Notes under the pieces: generated by a model
What the model was told of the DNA's origin: nothing
The model's database searches: none
Seen by the model: the letters and a program-made list of their open reading frames with translations, nothing else
In this document: in pieces, positions 9,280 through 18,196 of the stretch
Layout: each line of letters starts with the position of its first letter
Numbering within the stretch: position 1 is the first letter of the stretch
Source: Methylophilaceae bacterium
Lineage (GTDB): Bacteria; Pseudomonadota; Gammaproteobacteria; Burkholderiales; Methylophilaceae
Assembly: GCA_017858095.1 (NCBI GenBank)
Contig: JAFMCB010000003.1
Span: forward strand, 1 to 64,000
Reading direction: 5' to 3'
Length of the DNA stretch: 64,000 nt
Translations under genes and position numbers: made by a program

Positions 9280-9289
9280 ACTATTATAA

Positions 9290-9766
9290 ATGATTGAACA
9301 AAAACAACTTAATAAAAATTTGCATCGAATTATTATTCGACCTAATCCTGCAATGCCATGGCATCAACTAAAAAAAATTTTTTATTTTTTTGCAACATTT
9401 ATTTTTCTTATTGCCATTATATTAACTTATATTAATTTGTATTTAGCCATTCCTTTTTATGGAATCGAACTTTTTGTCTTAGGTTATGCTCTATACATTA
9501 CTGCTTTAAAAAGTTCTTATTACGAAGAATTAATTATTTCTGATCATGAAATTGTTTTTTCAGAGGTAAAGAGAAAAAAAATAAAGCAAAAAAAATTTAT
9601 TCGGGAATGGACTTATTTTGGCTATAAAAAACAAACCCGAACACAACCATCAGAATTGTCAATTCATGATAGGGGAAAAAAAATTATTTTAGGTCAATGG
9701 GTTAATGAGATGGATCGAAAAAAATTGTTGCATGTGTTAAAAAGTTTACAAATAAGGGTTGTTTGA
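9290..9766 (+). CDS. DUF2244 membrane protein of the cytochrome oxidase cluster
   Basis: This is a 158-residue integral membrane protein with two transmembrane helices (about residues 28-48 and 50-70) followed by a soluble C-terminal part rich in lysine. The PNPAMPWHQLKKIF start matches the DUF2244 family, which is often found just before coxB in alpha- and betaproteobacteria. Its biochemical role is unknown; the location suggests a part in oxidase biogenesis. Its stop codon overlaps the left end of the palindrome in front of coxB. Translation starts only 10 nt after the tRNA-Leu 3' end. Confidence 0.8.
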   Translation: MIEQKQLNKNLHRIIIRPNPAMPWHQLKKIFYFFATFIFLIAIILTYINLYLAIPFYGIELFVLGYALYITALKSSYYEELIISDHEIVFSEVKRKKIKQKKFIREWTYFGYKKQTRTQPSELSIHDRGKKIILGQWVNEMDRKKLLHVLKSLQIRVV

Positions 9767-9787
9767 ATGTAACAAAATTGTTACATT
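9766..9787. promoter_or_regulatory. Perfect 22-nt palindrome upstream of coxB, candidate operator
   Basis: Two 10-bp arms, AATGTAACAA and TTGTTACATT, form an exact inverted repeat around a 2-bp centre (AA). It starts at the DUF2244 stop and lies about 95 bp before the chosen coxB start. No T-run follows, so it does not look like a terminator. An exact dyad of this size suggests a binding site for a dimeric regulator controlling the cox operon; the regulator is unknown. Confidence 0.5.
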
Positions 9788-9881
9788 ATGATTTTGATAA
9801 TTATTGAATTTTTCGACAACTCTTGATACCATCACGCAAGCCTCTGGTCACACGAGTAAAATTACGAAAGGTAACAAAAAA

Positions 9882-11015
9882 TTGAAAACTCTTTTTTCTA
9901 AGTTAATAGCTGCGTTTATTCTTTTCCCGCTAACAGTATTTGCAGAGTGGGGACTTAATATGACTCAGGGTGTCACACAAATTAGCCAAAGGGTCTATGA
10001 CTTGCATATGGTTACACTTTGGGTCGTAACTGTAATTGGTGTTGTTGTATTCGGTATCATGTTTTGGTCAATTATCCACCATAGAAAATCCAAGGGTGTT
10101 AAGGCGGCAAAATTTTCTCACAGCACAACAGTTGAAATTATTTGGACAGCTATTCCATTGGCGATCATTATTGCTCTTGCGGTACCGGCGACAAAATTAT
10201 TAATTGATATGGAGGACACCTCAGGATCTCAAATCACTGTGAAGGCAACCGGATATCAGTGGAAGTGGAAGTATGATTACCTTGATGAGGACCTTACTAT
10301 TTACAGTGTGCTTGATTCTAAAAGTACTGAGGTATCACAATTAAAATCTGGTTTGAATCCCATGGAAAGTGAAAACTATCTTTTGGATGTAGACGAGCCG
10401 ATTGTGCTTCCAACCAACACAAAAATTCGAATTTTAACTACAGCGCAAGATGTGATCCATGCATGGTGGGTTCCTGACTTAGGCTGGAAACGTGATGCTA
10501 TCCCTGGTTTTATTAATGACAATTGGGCTGTCATTGACAAACCCGGAACATACCGTGGCCAATGTGCAGAAATTTGTGGTAAAGGTCATGGTTACATGCC
10601 TATTGTTGTTAAGGCTGTTCCTATGGATGAATATAAAATGTGGGTAGCTGAAAAGAAACAAGCCGCTGAGGATATGAAAAATACTGCAGACATGGTTTTG
10701 ACCATGGAAGAGTTAATGACCAAGGGCGAAGCAGTTTATAAAGCACAATGCTTGGCATGCCATCAAGCCAACGGTCAAGGTGTTCCAGGTGTATTTCCTG
10801 CCCTTGCCGGCAGTGCTATTGCAATCGAACCGGCTAATAGACTTGGGCACATACATAGAATTATTTATGGTAAGAATTTAATGCCTGCGTTTGGTGAACA
10901 GTTATCTGATGTAGATATTGCTGCTGTTACAACATATGAGAGAAATGCCTGGGGGAATGACACTGGCGATATTGTTCAAGCCAAAGAAGTCTCTGAAGCT
11001 AGAGATAAGAAATAA
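9882..11015 (+). CDS. coxB: Cytochrome c oxidase subunit II with fused cytochrome c domain
   Basis: This is the CuA-bearing subunit of a caa3-type terminal oxidase. After a signal peptide (LFSKLIAAFILFPLTVFAEW), two transmembrane helices are followed by the cupredoxin domain with the CuA ligands in CAEICGKGHGYMP and a His in VIHAWWVP. A cytochrome c domain with CLACH follows (codons near 10,750), with a later Met in NLMPAFG as probable sixth ligand. No ATG precedes the signal peptide. The TTG at 9882, with GAAAGG about 10 nt upstream, puts the signal peptide at the N-terminus; a TTG at 9804 would add 26 unlikely residues. Confidence 0.93.
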   Translation: MKTLFSKLIAAFILFPLTVFAEWGLNMTQGVTQISQRVYDLHMVTLWVVTVIGVVVFGIMFWSIIHHRKSKGVKAAKFSHSTTVEIIWTAIPLAIIIALAVPATKLLIDMEDTSGSQITVKATGYQWKWKYDYLDEDLTIYSVLDSKSTEVSQLKSGLNPMESENYLLDVDEPIVLPTNTKIRILTTAQDVIHAWWVPDLGWKRDAIPGFINDNWAVIDKPGTYRGQCAEICGKGHGYMPIVVKAVPMDEYKMWVAEKKQAAEDMKNTADMVLTMEELMTKGEAVYKAQCLACHQANGQGVPGVFPALAGSAIAIEPANRLGHIHRIIYGKNLMPAFGEQLSDVDIAAVTTYERNAWGNDTGDIVQAKEVSEARDKK

Positions 11016-11046
11016 ATAACTTTAATTAAAATTTGGGATTTAATTT

Positions 11047-12630
11047 ATGAGTACACTCGCACACGATCATGATCACGCTCCATCAGGAATAAAGCGATGG
11101 ATCTTTTCAACCAATCATAAAGATATTGGTACACTTTATTTAATTTTTGCGCTTACAATGTTTTTTGTAGGTGGCGCGATGGCTATGATTATCCGTGCTG
11201 AGTTATTTCAGCCAGGCCTACAATTTGTTGATCCGCAATTTTATAATTCTATGGTGACTGTGCATGCACTAATTATGATATTTGGTGCTGTCATGCCAGC
11301 AGGTGTAGGTCTTGCTAACTGGATGATTCCCCTAATGATTGGTGCGCCCGATATGGCGTTACCAAGAATGAACAACATGAGTTTTTGGATTTTACCTTTT
11401 GGCTTTGCGCTATTAATTAGTACACTCTTCATGGAAGGTGGCGGCCCTGCGGGGGGTTGGACAATGTATCCTCCACTTGTTCTGCAAACCGGGCAAGCTT
11501 TTCCATTCTTAATTTTTGCAATTCACTTCTTAGGTATTTCGTCGATTATGGGCGCTATTAATATCATTGCTACCGTATTTAATATGCGTGCACCGGGTAT
11601 GTCATTGATGCAAATGCCATTGTTTGTTTGGACATGGGTTATTACTTCATTCTTATTAATAGCTTCATTGCCTGTTCTAGCAGGTGCAGTAACAATGCTT
11701 TTAACTGATAAGTATTTTGGAACAAGTTTCTTTGATGCTGCCGGTGGCGGTGACCCTGTTATGTTCCAGCATATTTTCTGGTTCTTTGGGCATCCTGAGG
11801 TTTATATCTTAGCGCTACCAGCGTTTGGTATTATTTCGCAAGTTATTCCTGCATTTGCAAGAAAACCTCTCTTTGGTTATGCTTCGATGGTTTATGCAAC
11901 TGCCTCAATTGCGATCTTATCTTTCGTAGTTTGGGCGCATCATATGTTTACAGTCGGTATGCCTTTAAAGGGTGAGCTGTTCTTCATGTATGCAACGATG
12001 CTTATTGCAGTTCCGACGGGGGTCAAGGTGTTTAATTGGATGGCTACCATGTGGCGCGGTTCGATGACTTTTGAAACGCCAATGCTCTTTGCCATTGCCT
12101 TTGTGATTCTTTTCACCATTGGTGGTTTTTCAGGATTGATGTTAGGGATGACCCCAGTAGATTTCCAATATCATGATACCTATTTTGTTGTCGCACATTT
12201 CCATTACGTATTATTAACGGGCGCGATTTTTGCCCTAATGTCAGCTGCTTATTATTGGTTACCAAAATGGACTGGTTATATGTATGATGAAAAATTAGGC
12301 AAGATTCATTTCTGGTTATCGACAATTTCAGCCAATGTGCTTTTCTTCCCGCAACATTTCCTTGGTTTAGCAGGAATGCCAAGAAGAATTCCTGATTACA
12401 ACATTCAATTTGCTGATTTCAATATGGTGTCAAGTATTGGCGGTTTTGCCTACGGCTTAAGCCAATTGCTCTTTGTCTATATTGTGATCAAGTGTGCTCT
12501 TGGTGGTAAAAAAGCAAAAGACAGAGTTTGGGAAGGTGCGAAAGGCTTGGAATGGTATGTACCATCACCAGCACCTCATCATACGTTTGAAACTCCGCCG
12601 AAACTTACGAAAGAGATGCTTGAGCATTAA
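11047..12630 (+). CDS. coxA: Cytochrome c oxidase subunit I
   Basis: This is the catalytic subunit of the aa3-type heme-copper oxidase, with twelve transmembrane helices in 527 residues. It carries the NHKDIGTLY start block and the HPEVYILALPAFGIISQV segment with CuB His, the cross-linked Tyr and the Glu of type A1 oxidases. WAHHMFTVGM supplies two more CuB histidines, and VAHFHYVL the heme ligands. It reduces oxygen and pumps protons. It starts 31 nt after coxB and is followed by a tiny assembly gene and cox11. Confidence 0.97.
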   Translation: MSTLAHDHDHAPSGIKRWIFSTNHKDIGTLYLIFALTMFFVGGAMAMIIRAELFQPGLQFVDPQFYNSMVTVHALIMIFGAVMPAGVGLANWMIPLMIGAPDMALPRMNNMSFWILPFGFALLISTLFMEGGGPAGGWTMYPPLVLQTGQAFPFLIFAIHFLGISSIMGAINIIATVFNMRAPGMSLMQMPLFVWTWVITSFLLIASLPVLAGAVTMLLTDKYFGTSFFDAAGGGDPVMFQHIFWFFGHPEVYILALPAFGIISQVIPAFARKPLFGYASMVYATASIAILSFVVWAHHMFTVGMPLKGELFFMYATMLIAVPTGVKVFNWMATMWRGSMTFETPMLFAIAFVILFTIGGFSGLMLGMTPVDFQYHDTYFVVAHFHYVLLTGAIFALMSAAYYWLPKWTGYMYDEKLGKIHFWLSTISANVLFFPQHFLGLAGMPRRIPDYNIQFADFNMVSSIGGFAYGLSQLLFVYIVIKCALGGKKAKDRVWEGAKGLEWYVPSPAPHHTFETPPKLTKEMLEH

Positions 12631-12634
12631 TTTG

Positions 12635-12748
12635 GTGGCGAAAGATACGAAGAATAACCTTGGCAGAAAGAACAAGCGCCTGGCTGTTGTTTTAGGAGTT
12701 GTTGCTTGCTCGTTTTACCTCGGGTTTGTTCTGATGCATAGTTTTTAA
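12635..12748 (+). CDS. Small single-span cytochrome oxidase assembly protein
   Basis: A 37-residue frame starts at GTG 12635, 4 nt after the coxA stop, and ends by overlapping the cox11 start (TAATG). The product has a basic N-terminus (AKDTKNNLGRKNKRL) and one hydrophobic helix (about residues 16-34), so it is a single-pass inner-membrane protein. Betaproteobacterial cox clusters often have a small oxidase assembly protein of this size and topology between coxA and cox11. GTG at 12635 and TTG at 12632 are both possible starts. A longer frame beginning inside coxA is an artefact. Confidence 0.7.
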   Translation: MAKDTKNNLGRKNKRLAVVLGVVACSFYLGFVLMHSF

Positions 12749-13281
12749 TGGGTGATAAAACAAAAATTAAAAAAACAACAATTATGTTGTTTTTTATAAC
12801 GTTGTTGATGTTTGGCTTTGGCTATGCCATGGTTCCACTTTATGATGTATTTTGTCAGATAACTGGATTAAATGGTAAAACAGTCAATGTAGTTACTGAA
12901 ACTAATGAGAAAAGAATTGTTTCAGATAGAATCGTTAGGGTGCAATTTGACTCAAATGTAAATGGCGATTTACCATGGCGCATGAAGGCAAAACAAGTCA
13001 TTATGAATGTGCAACCGGGTAAATTTTATGAGGCCACTTACACGGTTGAAAACATGTATAACGGTGATGTGGTTGGCCAAGCAATACCGAGTGTGATGCC
13101 TGGCGAAGCTTCATTGTATTTTAAAAAATCAGAGTGCTTTTGTTTTGTTAATCAGTTATTAGCTGCCGGTGAAACAAAAGAGATGGTGGTTCGATTTGAG
13201 GTAGACAAAGATCTACCGGAAGATGTTGATTTACTAACGTTGTCCTATACTTTTTTTAGGGCAAAACCAGATAACTCATAG
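12748..13281 (+). CDS. ctaG: Cytochrome c oxidase assembly protein Cox11/CtaG
   Basis: Cox11 is a membrane-anchored periplasmic copper chaperone that delivers copper to the CuB site of subunit I. A single N-terminal helix (about residues 10-30) is followed by the beta-rich domain with the copper-binding CFCF motif in SECFCFVNQ (about residue 130). At 177 residues it is typical. The conserved YDVFCQITGLNGKT block near residue 33 is present. Its ATG overlaps the stop of the small assembly gene, implying coupled translation. Confidence 0.95.
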   Translation: MGDKTKIKKTTIMLFFITLLMFGFGYAMVPLYDVFCQITGLNGKTVNVVTETNEKRIVSDRIVRVQFDSNVNGDLPWRMKAKQVIMNVQPGKFYEATYTVENMYNGDVVGQAIPSVMPGEASLYFKKSECFCFVNQLLAAGETKEMVVRFEVDKDLPEDVDLLTLSYTFFRAKPDNS

Positions 13282-13304
13282 TTAAATTTTAAAAGGGAGA
13301 AATT

Positions 13305-14183
13305 ATGGCTGGTAAAGATATTTACTATGTCCCTCATGGCAGTAAGTGGCCACTTGTTGGATCATTAGCTTTATTTACAACATTTATTGGTGGGGCGATG
13401 TTACTCAATGATAATCCCAATGCTAATTATGTTTTATTGATTGGGGCCGCTGCTGTTGTCTACATGTTTGCAGGTTGGTTTGCAGAGGTGATACAGGAAT
13501 CTATTGCAGGAAAATATAGCAAACAAGTTGATACAAGTTTTAGAATGGGTATGGGCTGGTTCATTTTCTCCGAAGTGATGTTTTTTGCTGCATTTTTTGG
13601 TGCCTTGTTTTATGCCAGAATGTTTTCAATTCCCTGGTTGGGAGGCGAGGGCCATGGCGGCCATAACGGCACACATCAATTTTTATGGGAATCTTTTCAA
13701 GCATCATGGCCGATGAGCGTTATGCCTGACCCATCTAAATTTACACAATATAAAGACGTTGTCCCTGCTTGGGGCGTACCAGCACTTAATACAGCCATAT
13801 TGCTCGCGAGTGGCGTTACGGTAACTCTTGCACATTGGGCGCTTAAAGCTGCTAATAGACAAAAATTGGCTTTATGGTTATTTTTAACTGTAGCACTTGG
13901 CTTTATTTTTGTTTATTTCCAAGTCGAAGAATATGCTCATGCAATGAATGATTTAGATTTAACTCTTAACTCAGGTATCTATGGATCAACTTTTTATATG
14001 CTGACTGGTTTCCATGGCTTCCATGTAACCATGGGTGCGGTTATGCTTCTGATCATTCTTTTACGTTGCCTCAAAGGGCATTTTTCTAAGAAGGATCACT
14101 TTGCATTCGAAGCTGTAGCCTGGTATTGGCATTTTGTCGATGTTGTCTGGCTCGGATTGTTTATATTTGTTTATTGGGTATAA
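13305..14183 (+). CDS. coxC: Cytochrome c oxidase subunit III
   Basis: Subunit III stabilises the oxidase and its proton uptake path. The seven-helix, 292-residue protein contains SEVMFFAAFFGALFYARM and the C-terminal GFHGFHVTMGA and WYWHFVDVVWLGLFI blocks typical of the family. A GGGAG-type ribosome site (AAAGGGAGAAATT) precedes its ATG. A strong intrinsic terminator starts exactly at its stop codon, ending the structural part of the operon. Confidence 0.96.
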   Translation: MAGKDIYYVPHGSKWPLVGSLALFTTFIGGAMLLNDNPNANYVLLIGAAAVVYMFAGWFAEVIQESIAGKYSKQVDTSFRMGMGWFIFSEVMFFAAFFGALFYARMFSIPWLGGEGHGGHNGTHQFLWESFQASWPMSVMPDPSKFTQYKDVVPAWGVPALNTAILLASGVTVTLAHWALKAANRQKLALWLFLTVALGFIFVYFQVEEYAHAMNDLDLTLNSGIYGSTFYMLTGFHGFHVTMGAVMLLIILLRCLKGHFSKKDHFAFEAVAWYWHFVDVVWLGLFIFVYWV

Positions 14184-14211
14184 AAAAAGCCACCGATAGG
14201 TGGCTTTTTTA
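14183..14211 (+). terminator. Intrinsic terminator after coxC, probably bidirectional
   Basis: The hairpin AAGCCACC-GATA-GGTGGCTT is flanked by an A-run on the left and a T-run on the right, so it can work on both strands. It separates coxC from the convergent DUF2909 gene, whose stop codon lies in its right flank. Confidence 0.9.
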
Positions 14212-14409
14212 CATATGATTCGGTGCGATCCAACCCATCCAGTAGCCAAACAAAATTAATAAGAATAGAAAGATAGAGAGAACAATTCTTATTGTTAGCG
14301 ATCGAACCATTTTTCTTGATTGATCATCATCCTTCATTAAGAAATGCAGACCTTTAGTTAATGATAATAAAATAACAATAAGAATAATAATAATGATTGT
14401 TTTAAACAT
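14209..14409 (-). CDS. DUF2909 twin-transmembrane protein
   Basis: This is a 66-residue protein with two hydrophobic helices (about residues 3-20 and 40-60) separated by a charged loop (MKDDDQSRKMVRSLTIR). This matches the DUF2909 or twin-transmembrane protein found, also in opposite orientation, inside betaproteobacterial cox clusters between coxC and surf1. The function is unknown; the conserved location suggests a role in oxidase assembly. It shares the terminator with coxC and its promoter must lie in the 22-bp gap before surf1 or inside it. Confidence 0.75.
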   Translation of the reverse strand: MFKTIIIIILIVILLSLTKGLHFLMKDDDQSRKMVRSLTIRIVLSIFLFLLILFGYWMGWIAPNHM

Positions 14410-14431
14410 TTAAATCCAATAAAAATTAACT

Positions 14432-15163
14432 ATGAAATATTTTAATAACATTCAGTTTAAGTTTAAATTAGTACCAACGCTAGTTTTTTTAACTTTCTTT
14501 GTTCTATTTATTCGTTTGGGTTTCTGGCAATTGGATCGCGCTGAACAAAAAAGAATTATTAATGATCAATATAAATCTCGTCAAGAAACAACCATCGTTG
14601 ATCTTAACCAAGAAGTTAATAAAAATAACGATTACCTTCTATGGAGAAAAGCCGAAATCAATGGTTCATTTTATATAGAAAAAAATATTTTATTGGACAA
14701 TCAAATATACAACCAAACTGCTGGTTTTAATATTATCACTCCCTTTCGATTAGCAGGGACCCCATGGTCAATTCTTGTTAACCGTGGTTGGCAACCAAAC
14801 TTGGTGACAAGAAATATATATCCAGTAATTTCGCAGGTGAATGATGAACAATTATTAAGAGGACACCTAGTTAAGTTTCCTGTCTCTGGTATTAAATTAG
14901 GCGAAGATAATATTGAGGTGATTAATTCATCTATTATTCGTTTACAAAGAATTGACCTTGATGAAATCAATACATTTTACTCAGCACAGTTTCTTCCATA
15001 CATGATTTTTTTAGACCCTATGATTGATAAAGATCTTGTGAGTAACTTTTCATTACCAGTCCCAGAGTCAGAGAAGAATTATGGCTACGCATTCCAGTGG
15101 TTTGCTTTTGCTGTAACTTTATTAGTTATTTTTTTAAAATTAGGTATTAAAAGGAAAGCATGA
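14432..15163 (+). CDS. SURF1 family cytochrome oxidase assembly protein
   Basis: This is a 243-residue membrane protein with an N-terminal helix (about residues 12-30) and a C-terminal helix (about 218-238) enclosing a periplasmic domain, the SURF1 topology. Family landmarks include FIRLGFWQLDRAEQK after the first helix, ILVNRGWQP near residue 115 and GYAFQWFAFA before the last helix. SURF1 helps heme a insertion into subunit I. The stop overlaps the next start by 4 bp (ATGA), so the downstream SCO-like gene is coupled to it. Confidence 0.92.
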   Translation: MKYFNNIQFKFKLVPTLVFLTFFVLFIRLGFWQLDRAEQKRIINDQYKSRQETTIVDLNQEVNKNNDYLLWRKAEINGSFYIEKNILLDNQIYNQTAGFNIITPFRLAGTPWSILVNRGWQPNLVTRNIYPVISQVNDEQLLRGHLVKFPVSGIKLGEDNIEVINSSIIRLQRIDLDEINTFYSAQFLPYMIFLDPMIDKDLVSNFSLPVPESEKNYGYAFQWFAFAVTLLVIFLKLGIKRKA

Positions 15164-15738
15164 ATCAATTAACAAAAAGCCGCATGACTCTTGTGGGATT
15201 AATATTAATTTTCTTCTTACCTATTTTCGCCTCCTGGTATCTTGTTTTCTTTTCTGATTATAAAAATGAAATAAATAGTATTGAGAATGGTGATTTAATT
15301 GAGCCAGTTATTAGTTTAGGCGCTATTGAGGCGAGGCCTTTAGAAAATAATCAACCTTTTATTGTTGCAGAGCGATGGACCCTTGTCTTTTTTGTGAACG
15401 ATGAGTGCGACGCTGTTTGCCAAAAAAAACTTTACCAAGTTAGGCAGATACGTTTGGCACTCGGCAAAAACGTTGACAAGATTGATCGTTTATTAATCGC
15501 AAAAAACCCCATTGACTGGGCAGAGTTTGCAGAGCGTTATTCTGGTCAAAAAGTATTAGATTCTACGATGAATGATTTTACTCGTATTTATGATAGTTTT
15601 AGTAGCATACAAGGATTTAACGAAAACTCTTTTTATCTCATTGATCCATATGGTTTTATTATGATGCGTTACTCAGATAGCGTTGAACCCAAAGGGGTCA
15701 TAAAGGACATTGAGCGTCTTATAAAGAATGCTGGTTAG
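15160..15738 (+). CDS. SCO1/SenC-like membrane-anchored protein of the cox cluster
   Basis: A 192-residue protein with one N-terminal helix (about residues 10-30) and a thioredoxin-like periplasmic domain. The segment LVFFVNDECDAVCQKKL carries a CxxxC motif (about residues 83-87) at the place where SCO copper chaperones have theirs, and NSFYLIDPYGFIMMRY matches the strand after the SCO histidine. That histidine, normally just before the YLIDP motif, appears replaced (ENSFYLID). It probably acts in CuA maturation as a thiol reductase or partial copper site. The family is inferred from motif placement and the position between surf1 and ctaA. Confidence 0.65.
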   Translation: MNQLTKSRMTLVGLILIFFLPIFASWYLVFFSDYKNEINSIENGDLIEPVISLGAIEARPLENNQPFIVAERWTLVFFVNDECDAVCQKKLYQVRQIRLALGKNVDKIDRLLIAKNPIDWAEFAERYSGQKVLDSTMNDFTRIYDSFSSIQGFNENSFYLIDPYGFIMMRYSDSVEPKGVIKDIERLIKNAG

Positions 15739-16225
15739 CTTTTTTTAACAATGCTTCAACCGTTTGATTGAATTCTTTAAACTCAATCTCTCCTATGATG
15801 GTATTAACAATTTTACCCTCATGATTAACCAAAATAGATGTAGGTGTTAATTTCACTTTTTTAAAATGTTTAATAATATCTTTTTTGATATCCATAATTA
15901 CTGGAAAAGGAAGGGAATTTTTTTGTGCATAGGACATTACTCGACTGGGTGGATCGTAGTGCATAGATATCGCTAAAATTTCGAAATTATTGTCTTTGTA
16001 TTTATTATAAGTTTTTATTAGGTCGGGCATTTCTTTGATGCATCCGGGACAATCTGTTGCCCAAAAGTTAATGAGATAAACTTTACCTAGCAGATTATTC
16101 GTTGAAATATTGTTACCCTCAATCGTGGTCATTTGAATTTCAGCGACTTTTTCTTTTTGAACGCTTAATAGAAAAAACACACTAATAAGAATAATAACTG
16201 TGGCAAAAAAAACTTTAATCTTCAT
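15719..16225 (-). CDS. TlpA/ResA-like periplasmic thioredoxin
   Basis: A 168-residue protein with an N-terminal membrane anchor (about residues 4-22) and a thioredoxin fold of the TlpA type. The active site is FWATDCPGCIKEMP (about residues 53-66), with the cis-Pro loop KLTPTSILV. Such proteins reduce cytochrome c apoproteins or copper chaperones in the periplasm. It is encoded against the cox genes, overlaps the SCO-like gene at its 3' end by 20 bp, and is divergent from ctaA. Its likely job is keeping the CxxxC of Cox maturation proteins reduced; the exact partner is unknown. Confidence 0.82.
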   Translation of the reverse strand: MKIKVFFATVIILISVFFLLSVQKEKVAEIQMTTIEGNNISTNNLLGKVYLINFWATDCPGCIKEMPDLIKTYNKYKDNNFEILAISMHYDPPSRVMSYAQKNSLPFPVIMDIKKDIIKHFKKVKLTPTSILVNHEGKIVNTIIGEIEFKEFNQTVEALLKKANQHSL

Positions 16226-16291
16226 ATTTTTTTTTTAAAGAAGGTATAATTTCACCCATTTTATAGTAACCCTGTATAGAAAGACAAAATA

Positions 16292-17278
16292 ATGATTTGG
16301 TTCCAAAGAATATTAGTAATCACAACTATTTTAACCTTATGTGTTGTCGTTTTTGGCTCATATGTCCGCTTGACCGATGCAGGTTTAGGCTGCCCAGACT
16401 GGCCTGGATGTTATGGCACACTGACAGTTCCTCAAAGTGAGGAAGCTATAAGTCAAGCCTTACAACATTTTCCTGACAGTATGGTGGAGACTGATAAGGC
16501 CTGGATAGAGATGATACATCGTTATATAGCAGGAATATTAGGACTCCTTATATTATTTATAGCAGTAAAATCTTATAAATTAAGAGATGAAATTAAAATA
16601 ACCCTGAAGCTTCCTTTTTTTATATTAGCCTTAGTCTGTTTCCAAGCTATTTTGGGAATGTGGACCGTTACAAAATTATTACAGCCAGCAATTGTCACTA
16701 CGCATCTGATTGGAGGTATGACCATTTTAGGTTTGATGACCTTCATGACGCATCGCCAACTCGGTACACAAATCAATAATGACAGTATCAATAGACACAC
16801 AATGACCATTGCACGGCTGTCATTATTTGTTCTCTTTATTCAAATTTTATTAGGAGGCTGGACAAGCACAAATTATGCAGCACTTGCCTGCACTGATTAC
16901 CCTACTTGTCATGGTTCTTTAATACCTGATATGAATTTTAAAGATGGATTTTCCATTTTTAGAGAGTTAGGTATGACATCGAGTGGAGAGGAACTATCCT
17001 TACAGGCGCTTCATGCGATTCAATGGGTTCACCGTATGGGGGCGATTGTTTTAACAGCATTAGTTTTATATTTATTTTATCTATTACGAAATTTTCCTGG
17101 CTTAGGCTTTTATCGAAACCTTCTTTTGATTTTAATTTCTGTTCAGTTTGTTGTTGGCATTGCAAATTTATTGTTGCATTTACCTATTGCATTAGCAACA
17201 ATTCATAACCTAGGCGCTGCACTTTTGGTTATAATACTGGTTGTCATTAATTCAAGATTAACTCCACAATATGATTAA
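16292..17278 (+). CDS. ctaA: Heme A synthase CtaA/Cox15
   Basis: CtaA oxidises the C8 methyl of heme O to formyl, making heme A for CoxA. The 328-residue protein has eight predicted helices, the start [20 protein letters not shown] with a Cys pair, a second Cys pair in [10 protein letters not shown], and conserved histidines in [22 protein letters not shown] and IHNLGA. The 3' end overlaps ctaB by 8 bp, so heme O and heme A synthesis are cotranslated. Confidence 0.95.
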   Translation: MIWFQRILVITTILTLCVVVFGSYVRLTDAGLGCPDWPGCYGTLTVPQSEEAISQALQHFPDSMVETDKAWIEMIHRYIAGILGLLILFIAVKSYKLRDEIKITLKLPFFILALVCFQAILGMWTVTKLLQPAIVTTHLIGGMTILGLMTFMTHRQLGTQINNDSINRHTMTIARLSLFVLFIQILLGGWTSTNYAALACTDYPTCHGSLIPDMNFKDGFSIFRELGMTSSGEELSLQALHAIQWVHRMGAIVLTALVLYLFYLLRNFPGLGFYRNLLLILISVQFVVGIANLLLHLPIALATIHNLGAALLVIILVVINSRLTPQYD

Positions 17279-18179
17279 GACTGCGTTAAACGATTACAGT
17301 AGTTTTTTCAAAAATTTAAAAAATTTTTACGCACTGTGTAAACCACGCGTCACTTACCTTATCGTTTTTACGGCAATTATAGGTATGTTTTTGGCAACAC
17401 CAGTGATGGTACCAATTGAAATATTATTTTTCACAAGCCTTGGTATTGCTTTTGTCTGTGGTGCTGCAGCAGCTTTTAATTGTTTAATCGAAGAAAAGAT
17501 CGATGCTGTTATGGCAAGGACAAGAGGCCGACCCCTACCTACGGGACAGTTAACACACAAGGAAACGCTCATTTTTTCTTCTGCTTTGGGAGGTACGGGT
17601 CTAGTTATTCTGCACCAACTAGTTAATCCACTGACCATGTGGCTAACACTCGCGACTTTTTTTGCTTATGCAGTTATTTATACTGTTTTTCTAAAACCAG
17701 CAACGCCGATGAATATAGTTATTGGTGGTGCATCTGGAGCTATGCCACCAGTGCTGGGTTGGGCCGCAGTGAATAATTCAGTGGCACCTGAAGCATTAAT
17801 TTTATTTTTGATTATTTTTTGTTGGACCCCACCTCATTTTTGGGCGTTAGCTTTGTATCGGAGAGAAGAATACGCTAAGGTTGGAATGCCGATGTTGCCT
17901 GTAACCCACGGTGAAAAATTTACCTTATTACAGATAGTTTTATATACAATCATTCTTGCCATCGTCACCATGATGCCATTTAGTATAGGCATGACAGGCC
18001 TGATATACCTAGTCATCGCGACGATTTTAAATGTTTTTTTTCTTTATTACGTAGTAATGCTCTATCGTAAATATTCTGATAAACTATCAATGAAAATCTT
18101 TAGATATTCAATTTGGTACCTTGGGTTAATATTCTTGGCCCTGCTAATCGATCATTATTTTAAATATAAATTTATATAG
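17271..18179 (+). CDS. ctaB: Protoheme IX farnesyltransferase (heme O synthase)
   Basis: This UbiA-family prenyltransferase attaches farnesyl to heme B. The prenyl-diphosphate binding region reads [20 protein letters not shown] (about residues 66-85), and the second motif region is [19 protein letters not shown]. It has about nine helices and 302 residues, the usual size. It overlaps ctaA by 8 bp. In many betaproteobacteria a SCO gene follows ctaB; here a cytochrome c gene does. Confidence 0.95.
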   Translation: MIKTALNDYSSFFKNLKNFYALCKPRVTYLIVFTAIIGMFLATPVMVPIEILFFTSLGIAFVCGAAAAFNCLIEEKIDAVMARTRGRPLPTGQLTHKETLIFSSALGGTGLVILHQLVNPLTMWLTLATFFAYAVIYTVFLKPATPMNIVIGGASGAMPPVLGWAAVNNSVAPEALILFLIIFCWTPPHFWALALYRREEYAKVGMPMLPVTHGEKFTLLQIVLYTIILAIVTMMPFSIGMTGLIYLVIATILNVFFLYYVVMLYRKYSDKLSMKIFRYSIWYLGLIFLALLIDHYFKYKFI

Positions 18180-18196
18180 TAACGTAAGGAAATTTT

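Noticed and set aside
12494-12634. Longer open frame starting inside coxA that includes the small assembly protein
   Set aside because: The upstream part lies in another frame of coxA and reads as basic nonsense; only the part after 12632 has a plausible start, a helix and packing against cox11.
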